Shown: one piece after another, positions 28,343 to 38,271 of the stretch
How positions within the stretch are numbered: the first letter of the stretch is position 1
How the letters are laid out: each line of letters begins with the position of its first letter
DNA from: Pelagicoccus mobilis
GTDB lineage: Bacteria; Verrucomicrobiota; Verrucomicrobiia; Opitutales; Opitutaceae
DNA length: 64,000 nt
Assembly (NCBI RefSeq): GCF_016595505.1
Contig: NZ_JAENIL010000006.1
Span: 1 to 64,000 of the forward strand
Direction of reading: 5' to 3'
Program-made: the position numbers and the translations under genes
The notes under the pieces: model-generated
Told to the model about the DNA's origin: nothing
Databases searched by the model: none
Seen by the model: the letters and a program-made list of their open reading frames with translations, nothing else

Positions 28343-29998
28343 TCACCATACTGAGTTTCTTCGCTCTAGCAATTCTGGATAAGCCTCGTCCAGGTCTCCT
28401 ACATGCACCTTCAGTTCCAACAACTGGGCTTTCAACTCTTCGACAACCTTTTCGTAGGCGGGGTCTCCATACACATTGTTTTGTTCGTACGGATCTTTCT
28501 CCAAATCGAAGAGCTCTAATCGAGCGGGTGTCGCCTCTGGGCGAGTCGCGCCCCAGGAGGAGACCTGATGGAGGTTCTGCTCATTGATTTCTTCGCCAGG
28601 CCCATGAGCCCAGATCTCATCCATTCTTGGATGCAGAGCTAATCCGTAGTAGAAAATAAGCTTAAAGCGCTCGGTGCGAATCGCGTAATGGGCTGGAATA
28701 TCATGATGGGCCCGATGCATCCAGTAGCGATAGTAGGTCGACTGACGCCAGCCTTTAGGCGTCTTCCCTTTCAGGCCCTTCAAGAAAGAGCGCCCTTGCA
28801 TTTCGCCAGGAATCTCAACGCCCGCAAAATCCAAAAGGGTGGGAGCGAAATCCACGTTGTTGATGATGTCCTTGTTGATGCTATTCGCTTCCACCATCCC
28901 CGGGTAACGAACAATGAACGGCATTCTCAAGGATTCCTCGAACGCCCAGCGCTTGTCGACATGGTCATGCTCTCCGAGCATCATTCCCTGGTCTCCGGTA
29001 TAAACGATCAGCGTATCATCGTACAAACCTTCCTCTTTCAGATAATCCAAAACTCTCCCCACGTTCTCATCCACTCCGGCTACGCACCGTAGATAGTCCT
29101 TTAGGTAACGTTGGTACGCTGCCTTCGTCTGCTCGATCGTATCCATGCCTCGGATATCCAGGGAACCATTAGGCCAAAATTCGCCCTGCATGCGTTCCAC
29201 CCGATTGCGAACCTTATTAGTAGGCGAAACCGTACTACCAAAGTCTCGCGAACCATCCGAACGGTCGCTCTTGTCTTCGAACAAGCTGTGCGGCTCTGGG
29301 ATATGAACCCCTTCGTACATATCAGCAAAACGTGGAGCATACTCCCATAGACCATGCGGGGCTTTGAAATGACACATCAAGAAGAAGGGCTTTTCAACGT
29401 CTCGCTGCGAATCTAGCCACTTCAGCGTTTCATCAGCAATGACATCGCTGGAGTGCCCTTTAAACGGCTCACCACCATCGTTATGGTCCTGCCAAGGCTT
29501 CCCCTTTTCTTTCAAAAGCGGATCGAAATACAGGCCTTGCCCTGGCAACACCTTGTAGTAGTCGAAGCCGATCGGCTCCGAATGAAGATGCCACTTACCG
29601 ATGATCGCGGTCTGGTAACCCGCATTCTGAAACTCCACCGCCATATTGGGCTGGTGGTCTCGGTTCCATGTATCCACGAGAGTCATCAAACCGTTCTTGT
29701 GGCTGTACTGACCGCTCAAGATAGAGGCCCGACTCGGCGTACAAATCGAGTTCGTGCAAAAGACGTTTTTGAAAAGCATGCCTTCATTTGCGAGGCGATC
29801 GATGTTCCGGGTCGGAGCATACTCCTTCAAACGGCTCCCATAACTACCAACCGCCTGCCAAGTATGGTCGTCCGACATGATAAAGAGAATGTTCGGACGC
29901 TTCTTCGCCGCGAGCAATGGATTCGCAACTACGAAGTAGAGACCGACGAGGGAAACGATCGATCGAACTGCTGCGCCTAGAGACATGGGAGGGATCAT
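28343..29998 (-). CDS. Secreted S1-type sulfatase (CTPSR)
   Basis: 551-residue family S1 sulfatase with a signal peptide (about 1-31), SDDHTWQAVGSYGSRL at 42-57, and the maturation motif CTPSR with Cys86 inside NSICTPSRAS. TGDQGMMLGEHDHVDKRW supplies the second metal ligands. It is a clear paralogue of the sulfatase at 32661-34367, and the shared layout resembles the subgroup that includes N-acetylglucosamine-6-sulfatase-like enzymes, although the locus suggests a fucan substrate. ATG at 29998 is used; a second in-frame ATG four codons later is possible. It is 75 bp downstream of the beta-helix gene. Confidence 0.92.
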   Translation of the reverse strand: MIPPMSLGAAVRSIVSLVGLYFVVANPLLAAKKRPNILFIMSDDHTWQAVGSYGSRLKEYAPTRNIDRLANEGMLFKNVFCTNSICTPSRASILSGQYSHKNGLMTLVDTWNRDHQPNMAVEFQNAGYQTAIIGKWHLHSEPIGFDYYKVLPGQGLYFDPLLKEKGKPWQDHNDGGEPFKGHSSDVIADETLKWLDSQRDVEKPFFLMCHFKAPHGLWEYAPRFADMYEGVHIPEPHSLFEDKSDRSDGSRDFGSTVSPTNKVRNRVERMQGEFWPNGSLDIRGMDTIEQTKAAYQRYLKDYLRCVAGVDENVGRVLDYLKEEGLYDDTLIVYTGDQGMMLGEHDHVDKRWAFEESLRMPFIVRYPGMVEANSINKDIINNVDFAPTLLDFAGVEIPGEMQGRSFLKGLKGKTPKGWRQSTYYRYWMHRAHHDIPAHYAIRTERFKLIFYYGLALHPRMDEIWAHGPGEEINEQNLHQVSSWGATRPEATPARLELFDLEKDPYEQNNVYGDPAYEKVVEELKAQLLELKVHVGDLDEAYPELLERRNSVW

Positions 29999-30073
29999 TG
30001 TTTATTGGGATTATTGAGATGCAATTGAGGTCAGGTTCATGAAAAACGGGGATAGAGCTCTTTTTTCCTATTC

Positions 30074-32599
30074 TTAAGGCGAAACGATGAGCTGATAGAA
30101 GCGTGAGGCATTGTGGGCATCCCATTCCGTATCCACATAACCACTCGTCTTCTCAGATTCGAGAAGCCTCCTTCCTTCCCAAACAATCAAGTCGGAACTG
30201 TGGGACAGGGCATACTCTCTTTTCATAAGGATAGGAGAAAACAACAGACGTGCTTTCCCTTCATGAAATCTTGCATCAATGGAGACTCTCAATCGGGAAT
30301 CTTCGTTTACCGGAGAGGTACCTGCCAAAAACTCCTCGTAATTATTCATGCTATCTAAATCCGGATCGCTCCCCCTCTCCGCCACCGATTCCAATGCGAT
30401 CTCACTCTCGGAGAAGTGCTCTAACAGCCAAGCGCGATACGCTTCGGCCAGTGGTTCACCCTCCGAGTCCTTAGTAGTGAAAGTCCAAACATCGCCTTCG
30501 ACAAGCGAACCGTCATTCAGCACGGCGTCCACGCGCCAAAAGTACGCCTGCCCCGCATCGAGTCCCCCCGGTTCGAAGATGTTGCCAGTTTCATACTCCC
30601 CGATTAGCTTCAGATTCTGCACATCGTTTCCAAGGTACAAGCGATGACGTATCGCCTTGTAAGCTTCTTTCCAAATCAAAGCTGAACCTAGATATACTTC
30701 CGTCGCCTTATTGGCCGGAATCGGAAAAGAAGCTTTTCTCTCTTTGTATCCAGGAATCCAATAATGCGGATCCCCAAATTCATAGGCTCCCGCATCTGGA
30801 GCATCACCGAAGTAGCCATCCGTGATCCCGGGCACTTCTACACCTGCATCAATCAGACCGGATCCCTGCTTTGGCCTAAAATCATAGTTTGAGAAATCCC
30901 GAAACTGACCAGTCAGATTCGCTTCCTCTTCCTCGCCAGACCAATTCCCCTCCACTCTACCAGGAAGAGCCTTCGGATTGTTACGATCTCCACTGACCTG
31001 ATCTCCAGCATTGTTTAGCGTCTCGCTATTTATGTTTTCATCAGCGAAATCGTAGTTCATCACAATGTCGTTGGAGAGGTTTCCGAAGGACGTGTTGTTG
31101 ACCATCCGATGCCGATCCCCCTTGAGATGGATGCCTTGAGCACCTGTACGAAAAGCTACATTCCGATAAACATCACCGTCGTAACCGAACGTCCCATTGT
31201 TCGTAGTATCAAATCGGATACCTTTTTTAATCGTATCGTGGTCCCAGTTATAGCGAATAACAGCGTCCGCCTGGGCGAGTTTAGTGACCTGTACCGTAGT
31301 ACCGTCATTCTGGAGAAAGCCGGTTTCAGAGATATCACAGTATTCAACGACAGAGGCGTTAGAAAGATCGATGGTGCTAGATGCACTCGTTTTGCGAATA
31401 GTCGTATACCGTATTGTGTTGTTGCTACCGCTGAGCCTCAAGGTAACGCCCAGCCCCGGAATATTCGCACAACTCCAGTCGATATCGTAGAAATAGCAGT
31501 TATCGATCAGGTTTCTGTTACCAGCCAAATCCAGGGCGCTGCCTTCCACATGCTCAAAACGGCAGTTGATGATCGAGGCATCATCCGTCCCGCTAAACTC
31601 TGTTATTGGAATACTCCCCATATCGCCAAGCATCCGACGGTTGAAGGTCGGATACCAAAACGAGCAATCTTCCAAAACCAAGCCGTCACAGTTACTCCCC
31701 CGAAGCGTCACGCCTTCAAATCGAATTCCTTGGATACGCAGGTTCTTCGCATTACTGAGATCTAACGCATAAGTGCGCGTTTTCCCATAAATCCGTCCTC
31801 CTGGGATCTCACCATTCGGCCCCCATAGGTAGAGCGTGTTCTCATCAGTATCTAGAAACCACTCGAGCTCCGAATCTAAAAGCCGGAGAACACCCTCAAC
31901 CCAATAACGATGCGTTTTCGTTTTCGTTTTGTAGGTGTTGTTTATTTTCGGATACGTGAAAAATTCCTGACCGGCAGTATGGCTCTCAATCGTACGGGCA
32001 TACGTTTTCCAACTCCCGACATTCATGACTGCGGTCGCGCCAGCGAGATCGAAGTCCAAGGAAGCGAGGCTGTTGCCATTCATCGGAAGATCATACTGGC
32101 TGCCATTCACGCTCTGAACTCCTCCATGAGCCATCGTTTCGTCACGCTTCCACCAGCTTCCATCGTCCCAACGGGCGTTTGGCCAGCGTGCTGGAATCAT
32201 TTGCTCACCATCTACAAACAATTGCAAAATAGGTTCAGCCAACTGGATCTTAAAGATGTTACCCTCATGAGAGATCCAGCTAGCTCCCTCAGCCTTAAGC
32301 TCGTCCAGCTCTTCGAATCCACTGAATACGACCTCTGCTCCTTCATAGGCCTGAATCGTAGTCTCAGGATCACTCGAACCGCCAAAGTTGCTCAGCTGAA
32401 ACTCTTCCTCATAGGTTCCTTCTAGAAGATACAATGTATCCCCTGGATCCATACGTCCGAACGCTTCCCGAAAAGTCGCGAGTGGAGTCTCAAGCGAAGT
32501 CCCTTCATTCTCGTCGATGCCGTTTGGGCTAAGGTAGTATTCTGCACCCCATGCGAAACCAGCCATCAGGCTGGCACAAAGTACTCCGATTCGGCGCAT
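30074..32599 (-). CDS. Secreted parallel beta-helix enzyme with FN3-like domain and tail
   Basis: 841-residue secreted protein. The start at 32599 (MRRIGVLCASLMAGFAWG) is preferred over a slightly longer frame because it opens the signal peptide and has GGGGAG just upstream. The mature N-terminus EYYLSPNGIDENEG and the segment GDTLYLLEGTYEE are typical of polysaccharide lyase/hydrolase beta-helices (PL6-like and related families). Helix rungs run to about residue 610. A fibronectin-type-III-like module follows (about 640-705, with AYFWRVDAV). The last 95 residues contain DPDLDSMNNYEEFLAGTSP and a small C-terminal domain seen on many verrucomicrobial secreted proteins, perhaps for surface attachment or sorting. 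Whether it is a lyase or hydrolase cannot be decided from sequence alone. Confidence 0.75.
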   Translation of the reverse strand: MRRIGVLCASLMAGFAWGAEYYLSPNGIDENEGTSLETPLATFREAFGRMDPGDTLYLLEGTYEEEFQLSNFGGSSDPETTIQAYEGAEVVFSGFEELDELKAEGASWISHEGNIFKIQLAEPILQLFVDGEQMIPARWPNARWDDGSWWKRDETMAHGGVQSVNGSQYDLPMNGNSLASLDFDLAGATAVMNVGSWKTYARTIESHTAGQEFFTYPKINNTYKTKTKTHRYWVEGVLRLLDSELEWFLDTDENTLYLWGPNGEIPGGRIYGKTRTYALDLSNAKNLRIQGIRFEGVTLRGSNCDGLVLEDCSFWYPTFNRRMLGDMGSIPITEFSGTDDASIINCRFEHVEGSALDLAGNRNLIDNCYFYDIDWSCANIPGLGVTLRLSGSNNTIRYTTIRKTSASSTIDLSNASVVEYCDISETGFLQNDGTTVQVTKLAQADAVIRYNWDHDTIKKGIRFDTTNNGTFGYDGDVYRNVAFRTGAQGIHLKGDRHRMVNNTSFGNLSNDIVMNYDFADENINSETLNNAGDQVSGDRNNPKALPGRVEGNWSGEEEEANLTGQFRDFSNYDFRPKQGSGLIDAGVEVPGITDGYFGDAPDAGAYEFGDPHYWIPGYKERKASFPIPANKATEVYLGSALIWKEAYKAIRHRLYLGNDVQNLKLIGEYETGNIFEPGGLDAGQAYFWRVDAVLNDGSLVEGDVWTFTTKDSEGEPLAEAYRAWLLEHFSESEIALESVAERGSDPDLDSMNNYEEFLAGTSPVNEDSRLRVSIDARFHEGKARLLFSPILMKREYALSHSSDLIVWEGRRLLESEKTSGYVDTEWDAHNASRFYQLIVSP

Positions 32600-32660
32600 A
32601 TCTCCCCACTTTAAAGCAATGGCGATTTCCATGTTTCGACTAGCCCCCCAAAAAGGTTCC

Positions 32661-34367
32661 CTATTTCATGCTACCGACACCAACGGCATTGGCTCGATTC
32701 GACTTCAAAGTACGGTAGCGATCCGCTGTTTCCTTCGCGACCGTTTCGGCTCGCGCCCGATCTTCTTCGTCGTAATCCCAGTATTCGTTAACGGTCCTGT
32801 TTACAATCGCCGCAACCTCCGAGTTCGTCACCCCAATTTCTTGGCGTAGTTTGAGAAATTGACGCTTCAAACCAGCAAGTACATATTCGTATTCAGGGTT
32901 ATCGTACAGATTATTCATCTCTTCGGGATCGTTCTTTAGATCGTAAAGCTCCCACGCGGCAGGAGTTTGAATACGCGACCATTCCTTTTTTCCATTCTCA
33001 ACTTGGTCCACTCCATGGAAAAGAATCAGCTTAAAACGTTTCGTGCGCATGGCTATATGACCTGGATTGAAGTGCGCTGACATGTGCATCCAGTATTGGT
33101 AGTAAACGGCTTCTCGCCAGTCCTCCGGCTCTTCACCGGTTTCAAGAATCTCGCGGAAGGATTTGCCCTCCATGTAATCGGGCTCTTCCAATCCTGCGTA
33201 ATCCAGCATGGTCACCGGAAAATCGATATTTTGAACCAGGGCGTCGTTCGTACCGGGATCGATGGTCTCCGGATACCGCACGATCAGAGGCATACGCATC
33301 GACTCCTCGTAAGCCCAACGCTTGTCGATGTAGTCATGCTCTCCCAGGAAGAACCCTTGGTCTCCCGTGTAGATGATGATCGTGTTATCCATCAAGCCTT
33401 CCTGCTCCATGTAGGCGAGGACGCGCCCGAGATTATCATCCACGCCCTTTACGCAGCGCAGATAGCGCTTCAAGTACTCCTGGTAGGCAACACCCAATAG
33501 ATCATCCGTAACGTCTTCCTCTTCGAGAAACATCAGCCAACCACGATGCGGGTGACGGTCTGCAACAGAGCTCCCAATATAGCGTTCGAGCTCGCCATCG
33601 ATTCCACGAGTGGCCAAGGAACCATCCCCACGCTCGCGCAAGTTGTCCGGCTCAGGGATCGTGATATCCTCCAAGTAGTCGGCGTAGCGAGGAGCGAATT
33701 CGAAATCATCATGCGGAGCTTTGAAATGTAGCTTTAGAAAGAATGGCTGGTTCGGGTCGCGCTTCTCCTTAAACCACTCCAATGCAGAGTCCGCCACGCA
33801 ATCCGTGGAATGGCCACTCATCTGCACGGCACCCTTATAGCTTTTCGTAAAGCTACGACCGTTCCGAGAATACTCTTTCTTTACCGTTTCCTTCGCGCCC
33901 GTCTCGTAGAATACGGGATCGAAATAATCGCCCTGCCCTTGCAGTACCTTGTAGTAATCGAAAGCGTCCGGGCGCGCGACAAGGTGCCATTTTCCAATCA
34001 CCGCCGTTTGGTACCCTGCCTTCTTCATTTCTAAGGCCAAGTATTGACGTTCCTTGGACAAAGGCTGGTTGAGCGAAGTGATCCCATTGGTATGAGAATA
34101 CTGGCCGGTCATGATACTGGCCCGGCTCGGCGTGCAAATCGAGTTGTTGCAAAACGCGTTTTCAAAGACCATGCCTTCGCGTGCCAGGCGGTCGATGTTG
34201 GGAGTTGGGTTCAGCCCTGCCAAGCGGCTCCCATAAGCTCCAATCGCCTGAGCCGTGTGGTCATCCGACATGACGAACAAGATGTTCGGCTTCTGCTGCT
34301 TTGAAAAGGCGTTCGCAAACCCAATTCCCAAGCATACGAAAGCTAGGACCGTATTTCTAAACTTCAT
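32661..34367 (-). CDS. Secreted S1-type sulfatase (CTPSR)
   Basis: Family S1 sulfatase of 568 residues, paralogous to 28343-29998. The start is ATG 34367: an AGGAGG ribosome-binding site lies nine bases upstream (34377-34382) and a signal peptide follows immediately, whereas the longer frame from 34400 lacks both. MSDDHTAQAIGAYGSRL (33-49) carries metal ligands. CTPSR in NSICTPSRAS gives Cys78 as the formylglycine precursor, and TGDQGFFLGEHDYIDKRW forms the second metal site. The C-terminus is long and charged. It is 13 bp downstream of the GH141-like gene, and its ribosome-binding site overlaps that gene's stop codon, so the two are probably translated in step. Confidence 0.93.
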   Translation of the reverse strand: MKFRNTVLAFVCLGIGFANAFSKQQKPNILFVMSDDHTAQAIGAYGSRLAGLNPTPNIDRLAREGMVFENAFCNNSICTPSRASIMTGQYSHTNGITSLNQPLSKERQYLALEMKKAGYQTAVIGKWHLVARPDAFDYYKVLQGQGDYFDPVFYETGAKETVKKEYSRNGRSFTKSYKGAVQMSGHSTDCVADSALEWFKEKRDPNQPFFLKLHFKAPHDDFEFAPRYADYLEDITIPEPDNLRERGDGSLATRGIDGELERYIGSSVADRHPHRGWLMFLEEEDVTDDLLGVAYQEYLKRYLRCVKGVDDNLGRVLAYMEQEGLMDNTIIIYTGDQGFFLGEHDYIDKRWAYEESMRMPLIVRYPETIDPGTNDALVQNIDFPVTMLDYAGLEEPDYMEGKSFREILETGEEPEDWREAVYYQYWMHMSAHFNPGHIAMRTKRFKLILFHGVDQVENGKKEWSRIQTPAAWELYDLKNDPEEMNNLYDNPEYEYVLAGLKRQFLKLRQEIGVTNSEVAAIVNRTVNEYWDYDEEDRARAETVAKETADRYRTLKSNRANAVGVGSMK

Positions 34368-34376
34368 ACAAAACTT

Positions 34377-34382
34377 CCTCCT
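34377..34382 (-). promoter_or_regulatory. AGGAGG ribosome-binding site overlapping a stop codon
   Basis: The minus strand reads AGGAGG nine bases before the sulfatase ATG at 34367, and this site overlaps the TAG stop of the GH141-like gene (34381-34383). It is the strongest ribosome-binding site I noticed in the window and fixes the sulfatase start. Most other genes here have weak or no such site. Confidence 0.85.
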
Positions 34383-36648
34383 AGGAGTCATTTCGCCCAA
34401 GCAGATCGCTAAACGTTTTACCTTCCTCGCGCAAACGCTCCACTGCGGGCTTGCTTAAGAGACCAATCGACTCGAACGGGATTTGCTCGAAACCGTTTCG
34501 CAAGGCAGGAGAACCTTTCTTGAGGCGAAAGTTGAAATTCTCGAGATCAACGAACATCGGGTCTGCAGCAAGACTGGCTTCATCATTTCCAGTCTCCTGA
34601 CGCCGCTTCAGCCATTTCGCTGTCCCCTCCTCGTCTCCAGCAGCGTAATACACATTTCCATCGCCGTAGTGCACATCGATTTTTCCAATAAAGAGAGTAT
34701 TGTCGTCAGGGTGCATGAAGATGTTTCGGTTCAAACTCGTTCCGCGACTGCCTTTCTCGTGTTCCGGATCCAAAGAAGTAACCTTCCCCACAGCGCTAGA
34801 ACCCCAATTAAGAACCATATTGTTCTCGAACGAATTCTCATGTTTCAAGTTCACGCCTGCGTACGGGCCACCTTGCATACCAATAAGAATATTTCCATAA
34901 AACTGAGACTCATACTGCTCGTCGTCATTCCGGAAGATACCAGGCCCCGCAGCGGTTGAATGGACCAAATTGTAACGGAAGGTGTTACCCATCGTTCCCG
35001 AGAGATAGAGAGCGTTTCCGTCGCCGCCTTCGCCCATGACCGCTTCCACTTCATTGTACTCGATGATGTTTCCACGACTGTGAGCGTAATCGAGGCAGCC
35101 TTTGAAAGTGGCTGGCTTTCCGCCGATTTCGTCCCAACGCATGATACGCATGATCTCACGAAGGTTTGGATACGCAGTCGGGAAATCAGGAAAATCCTTG
35201 AACCGGTATCCAAAGAACCTTGGACGAACCCCAGACACTACAATCGCATCGTACATCGTATCGTGAATGTAGTTATGGCTAATGGTATTGTGACCACTCT
35301 GGAAAACGAAGATCGAGAGGGCGTGGAACCACAAACGCCCTACCCGAGAAATCTCGTTGTTCGTAACGATGTTGTGATGATTAACATCCTTAGTGCCCGG
35401 ACCGTATCCGCAGAGCAAGATTCCGGTGTATCCAAGGTTATCCAACAGATTTCCTTCAATACGGTTATTCTGAGCATAGAGATCGAGACGGATTCCGGTA
35501 CCCGCACTATTCAAGAAGGAGCAATCCGTAACCTCACAATTTTCCGCTCCACGTAAACGCACGAACGCGTTCCCTTCATCGAACATTTCCCAATCATGCT
35601 GGATGCCACGGCTATCCTTTCGCAATACGAGACGTTTACCGTGCTTAAAGGTCAGCCCCTTAATTGTCACTCCACGAACCGGAACGTCATTGTCGCCCCA
35701 CTCATCGTTTTCTCCATCGATACGAATGTACTCGGCCAAGGTAGGAGCTACGATTCGTTGCTCCAATTGAGTTTTGCTCTCGGGCCAAAGATAGACTTTT
35801 CCCTCTACCGTATTCGCGATCCAAGTACCAGGGCGAGTGAGGCCTTCCGGGACATTGCAAAGATCGCCGATCCCCTCAACCATTTCCTTCTCCACATCGT
35901 GGTTAGCACGTTTGCGGGGGGGATTATCGCTGAGCTTGTAAGTCCCCTCCACGCTTGTTCTAGCCAGCTTACTTTCAAGGTCTACAGACTCGAGCTGGAG
36001 GAAGTTCGCCACCCAGTTACGGGTTGGCATCTTGTAGATTTCGATATCTCCGATATTCTCCCAGTTTCTAAAGGGGCCTTCCTTAATCCGCAGAAGGTCA
36101 CGTTCTTCCCAACGTGTTCTGACGCCACCTCGCGCCATAGGCAGTTTCGGATCCGTTCGGAACTTCGCACGGGCACGATCGATGATGTCTTCCTCGTCCC
36201 AGAGAGAATAGAAGCGCTCTACGCCTTCAGGAATATCCGCGACATACAAATTGCCTTTCGCTACGTCAGGAGTGCCCTCGGGATAGACTTTCGCCTTTTT
36301 CCAGCCGGTGATCTCCACGCCTGAATCCAAAACAGGGACCTCCCCCGGAAAGGCTTCGTAAGAAACATTCAACCCCAACGGCGCGCCGTCCTGCACCTCT
36401 AGGACAAAGGTTTCCCTCAAGGAATGACGACCTCCGCGTAGAACCACACGGATATTCTGACGTCTCTCAACAGCCGACAAAGAACGGATCTGATCCCTCG
36501 CTTGCGTCAAACTAGCGAACGGAGAGTCAATCGCGCCGCTTCCACTATCGGAGCCACTAGGCGAAACATAGTAGATTTTCTCCGCATGCACGCTTGCACA
36601 AAGCGCAAACGCAGCGGCGACCCTGAGTGAACTAATAATTGTCTTCAT
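34381..36648 (-). CDS. GH141-like right-handed parallel beta-helix enzyme
   Basis: 755-residue secreted paralogue of the enzyme at 3575-5923. Signal peptide about 1-22, then KIYYVSPSGSDSGSG and SLTQARDQIR, the usual opening of this fold. Shared blocks include GIRLDLYAQNNRIEGNLLDNLGYTG-type rungs, CGYGPGTKDVN and SHNYIHD. Members of GH141 include fucosidase and xylanase activities, and in this setting release of fucose from a branched or sulfated glycan is the likelier role. It lies 27 bp after a GH29 gene and 13 bp before a sulfatase. The best evidence for function is context; catalytic residues are not assigned. Confidence 0.8.
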   Translation of the reverse strand: MKTIISSLRVAAAFALCASVHAEKIYYVSPSGSDSGSGAIDSPFASLTQARDQIRSLSAVERRQNIRVVLRGGRHSLRETFVLEVQDGAPLGLNVSYEAFPGEVPVLDSGVEITGWKKAKVYPEGTPDVAKGNLYVADIPEGVERFYSLWDEEDIIDRARAKFRTDPKLPMARGGVRTRWEERDLLRIKEGPFRNWENIGDIEIYKMPTRNWVANFLQLESVDLESKLARTSVEGTYKLSDNPPRKRANHDVEKEMVEGIGDLCNVPEGLTRPGTWIANTVEGKVYLWPESKTQLEQRIVAPTLAEYIRIDGENDEWGDNDVPVRGVTIKGLTFKHGKRLVLRKDSRGIQHDWEMFDEGNAFVRLRGAENCEVTDCSFLNSAGTGIRLDLYAQNNRIEGNLLDNLGYTGILLCGYGPGTKDVNHHNIVTNNEISRVGRLWFHALSIFVFQSGHNTISHNYIHDTMYDAIVVSGVRPRFFGYRFKDFPDFPTAYPNLREIMRIMRWDEIGGKPATFKGCLDYAHSRGNIIEYNEVEAVMGEGGDGNALYLSGTMGNTFRYNLVHSTAAGPGIFRNDDEQYESQFYGNILIGMQGGPYAGVNLKHENSFENNMVLNWGSSAVGKVTSLDPEHEKGSRGTSLNRNIFMHPDDNTLFIGKIDVHYGDGNVYYAAGDEEGTAKWLKRRQETGNDEASLAADPMFVDLENFNFRLKKGSPALRNGFEQIPFESIGLLSKPAVERLREEGKTFSDLLGRNDS

Positions 36649-36675
36649 ATCGAAACTAAAAATAATTGGAAAATG

Positions 36676-38238
36676 CTATCTTGAAATTTTGAATACAGCA
36701 GCGTGCTCGAAATCGAAACCTCCTGGCACTGAAATTCTTAGCCCCTTCTGGGTAAGAGCCCAGTTTACCTGCTTATCGCTCCCAAGGAGTGATACAGATT
36801 TGATTTTCTCCTCGTACCCAGAAAAGGACTTCAGCACATAGCGTTTTTCTTCCTCATGAAAGGCGATCGCATAGACTGCATCTTCTTTGGCTGTATAACG
36901 AAACTCTTTCTCGCGAACGCGCATGCTATGCTTGGAATAGTGCACCCCTTCTTCTTCGATGAGCTCGCCCTGCGACTCACCGTAAACACCCCACGGGCGA
37001 GACGCGTAGATCGCCTCTCCATTAACATCTAGCCAACGTCCCATGTCCCTTAATCGACGTTGCATCCCCTCGGGAATCGTGCCATCCGCACGTGGACCGA
37101 TGTTCAGCAGCAAGTTGCCGTTTTTGCTGACAACATCGCAAAGAAGTCGAACGAGCTCAGTAGAAGTCTTGTAAAGTTCCTGCTCTTCTTCAGCCGCCAT
37201 ATAGGCATAGGAAGTTCCAAGAGTCGCTGGGTTTTGCCATCGAGGGCCAATTGTTTCCATTTGCAGATTGTCCGCCTCACGACAGCCAACTCCCAACGGC
37301 CAGTTCTCGGTCTTTCCTTTGTTGTTGAAGTAAACGTCCTTTCCCCACGTTTTTGCAGCGTTCAAGTAGTCGGCAATCATTCCCTTAAACGCATCCTCGA
37401 ACTTCTTGACCTGCGGACTACCGGAAGTATCACGCAAAATCGGCACATCGTCGATCCACATGAAATCCGGCTGATACTTCCGTTCCGCTTCTTTCCAGCG
37501 AGCGACGTAGTCCTCGATAAAAGCATCATCGTATTCAAACGGCCCGTACAGCGATGCAGCCTCCGGCATACGCGAGATTTCCTCCGCGATCTGATCGTGC
37601 GGTTTCGCGTGCACAACCGGCTCCGGAGTAAAGCGATTAGGATGACGCTCACGATGGTAGGAGATCCCAAAGCGCAAGCCCTCGGCACGAACCGCTTCCG
37701 CCAAATCGCCAATCAAGTCACGCATCGGTCCCTTCTTCGTAGCAGCCCAGGGCGTTAAATCGGAATCCCACAAGACATAGCCATCGTGGTGCTCTCCCGT
37801 TGGAATGACATACTTGGCGCCCGACTCCTTAAACAAAGCAGCCCACTCCTCTGGATCCCACTTCTCCGCCCTAAACAAAGGCACCATATCCTTGTATCCA
37901 AACTCAGGCGGAGCCGCGCCAAACTTGTCTGTCATAAACTCGACGTAGTTCTCCGGCTTCTTGTAGAGGTCGGAAGTGATCGCTTCGGCATAGCCGCGGT
38001 TCCGGTGCTTGTAGCCAGCGACACTGTACGGTCCCCAATGAATGAAGATCCCGAACTTCCCCTCATCCCACCACTGTGGCGGCTCAGCCTTGCGGAGCGA
38101 ACTCCAATCAGCCTTAAACGCCCCGTTTGCTAGCAACTCACCAGCTAAAAGACAAACAACTGCGACAACAGTGATTAGGCGAAATGCGATCTGTGGAAAC
38201 GCACAGTCAACGTTTGGGGCACGGGATATCTGACTCAT
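36676..38238 (-). CDS. Secreted GH29-family alpha-L-fucosidase, first gene of its unit
   Basis: GH29 enzyme of 520 residues heading the unit that runs to the GH117-like gene at 27033. It has a 20-residue polar N-terminus before the hydrophobic signal core (about 21-38). WWDEGKFGIFIHWGPYS (56-72), GEHHDGYVLWDSD (148-160) and FMWIDDVP, with Asp263 as probable nucleophile, identify the family. KNGNLLLNIGPRADGT closes the barrel. It is closer in layout to 18640-20217 than to the other GH29 proteins. A CAAAGCGTTTC motif lies 33 bp before the ATG, and the divergent ECF sigma gene starts 136 bp away, so both may share control. Confidence 0.92.
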   Translation of the reverse strand: MSQISRAPNVDCAFPQIAFRLITVVAVVCLLAGELLANGAFKADWSSLRKAEPPQWWDEGKFGIFIHWGPYSVAGYKHRNRGYAEAITSDLYKKPENYVEFMTDKFGAAPPEFGYKDMVPLFRAEKWDPEEWAALFKESGAKYVIPTGEHHDGYVLWDSDLTPWAATKKGPMRDLIGDLAEAVRAEGLRFGISYHRERHPNRFTPEPVVHAKPHDQIAEEISRMPEAASLYGPFEYDDAFIEDYVARWKEAERKYQPDFMWIDDVPILRDTSGSPQVKKFEDAFKGMIADYLNAAKTWGKDVYFNNKGKTENWPLGVGCREADNLQMETIGPRWQNPATLGTSYAYMAAEEEQELYKTSTELVRLLCDVVSKNGNLLLNIGPRADGTIPEGMQRRLRDMGRWLDVNGEAIYASRPWGVYGESQGELIEEEGVHYSKHSMRVREKEFRYTAKEDAVYAIAFHEEEKRYVLKSFSGYEEKIKSVSLLGSDKQVNWALTQKGLRISVPGGFDFEHAAVFKISR

Positions 38239-38271
38239 AGTGATCGTTCACAACACCTTGCCACCAGGCCA

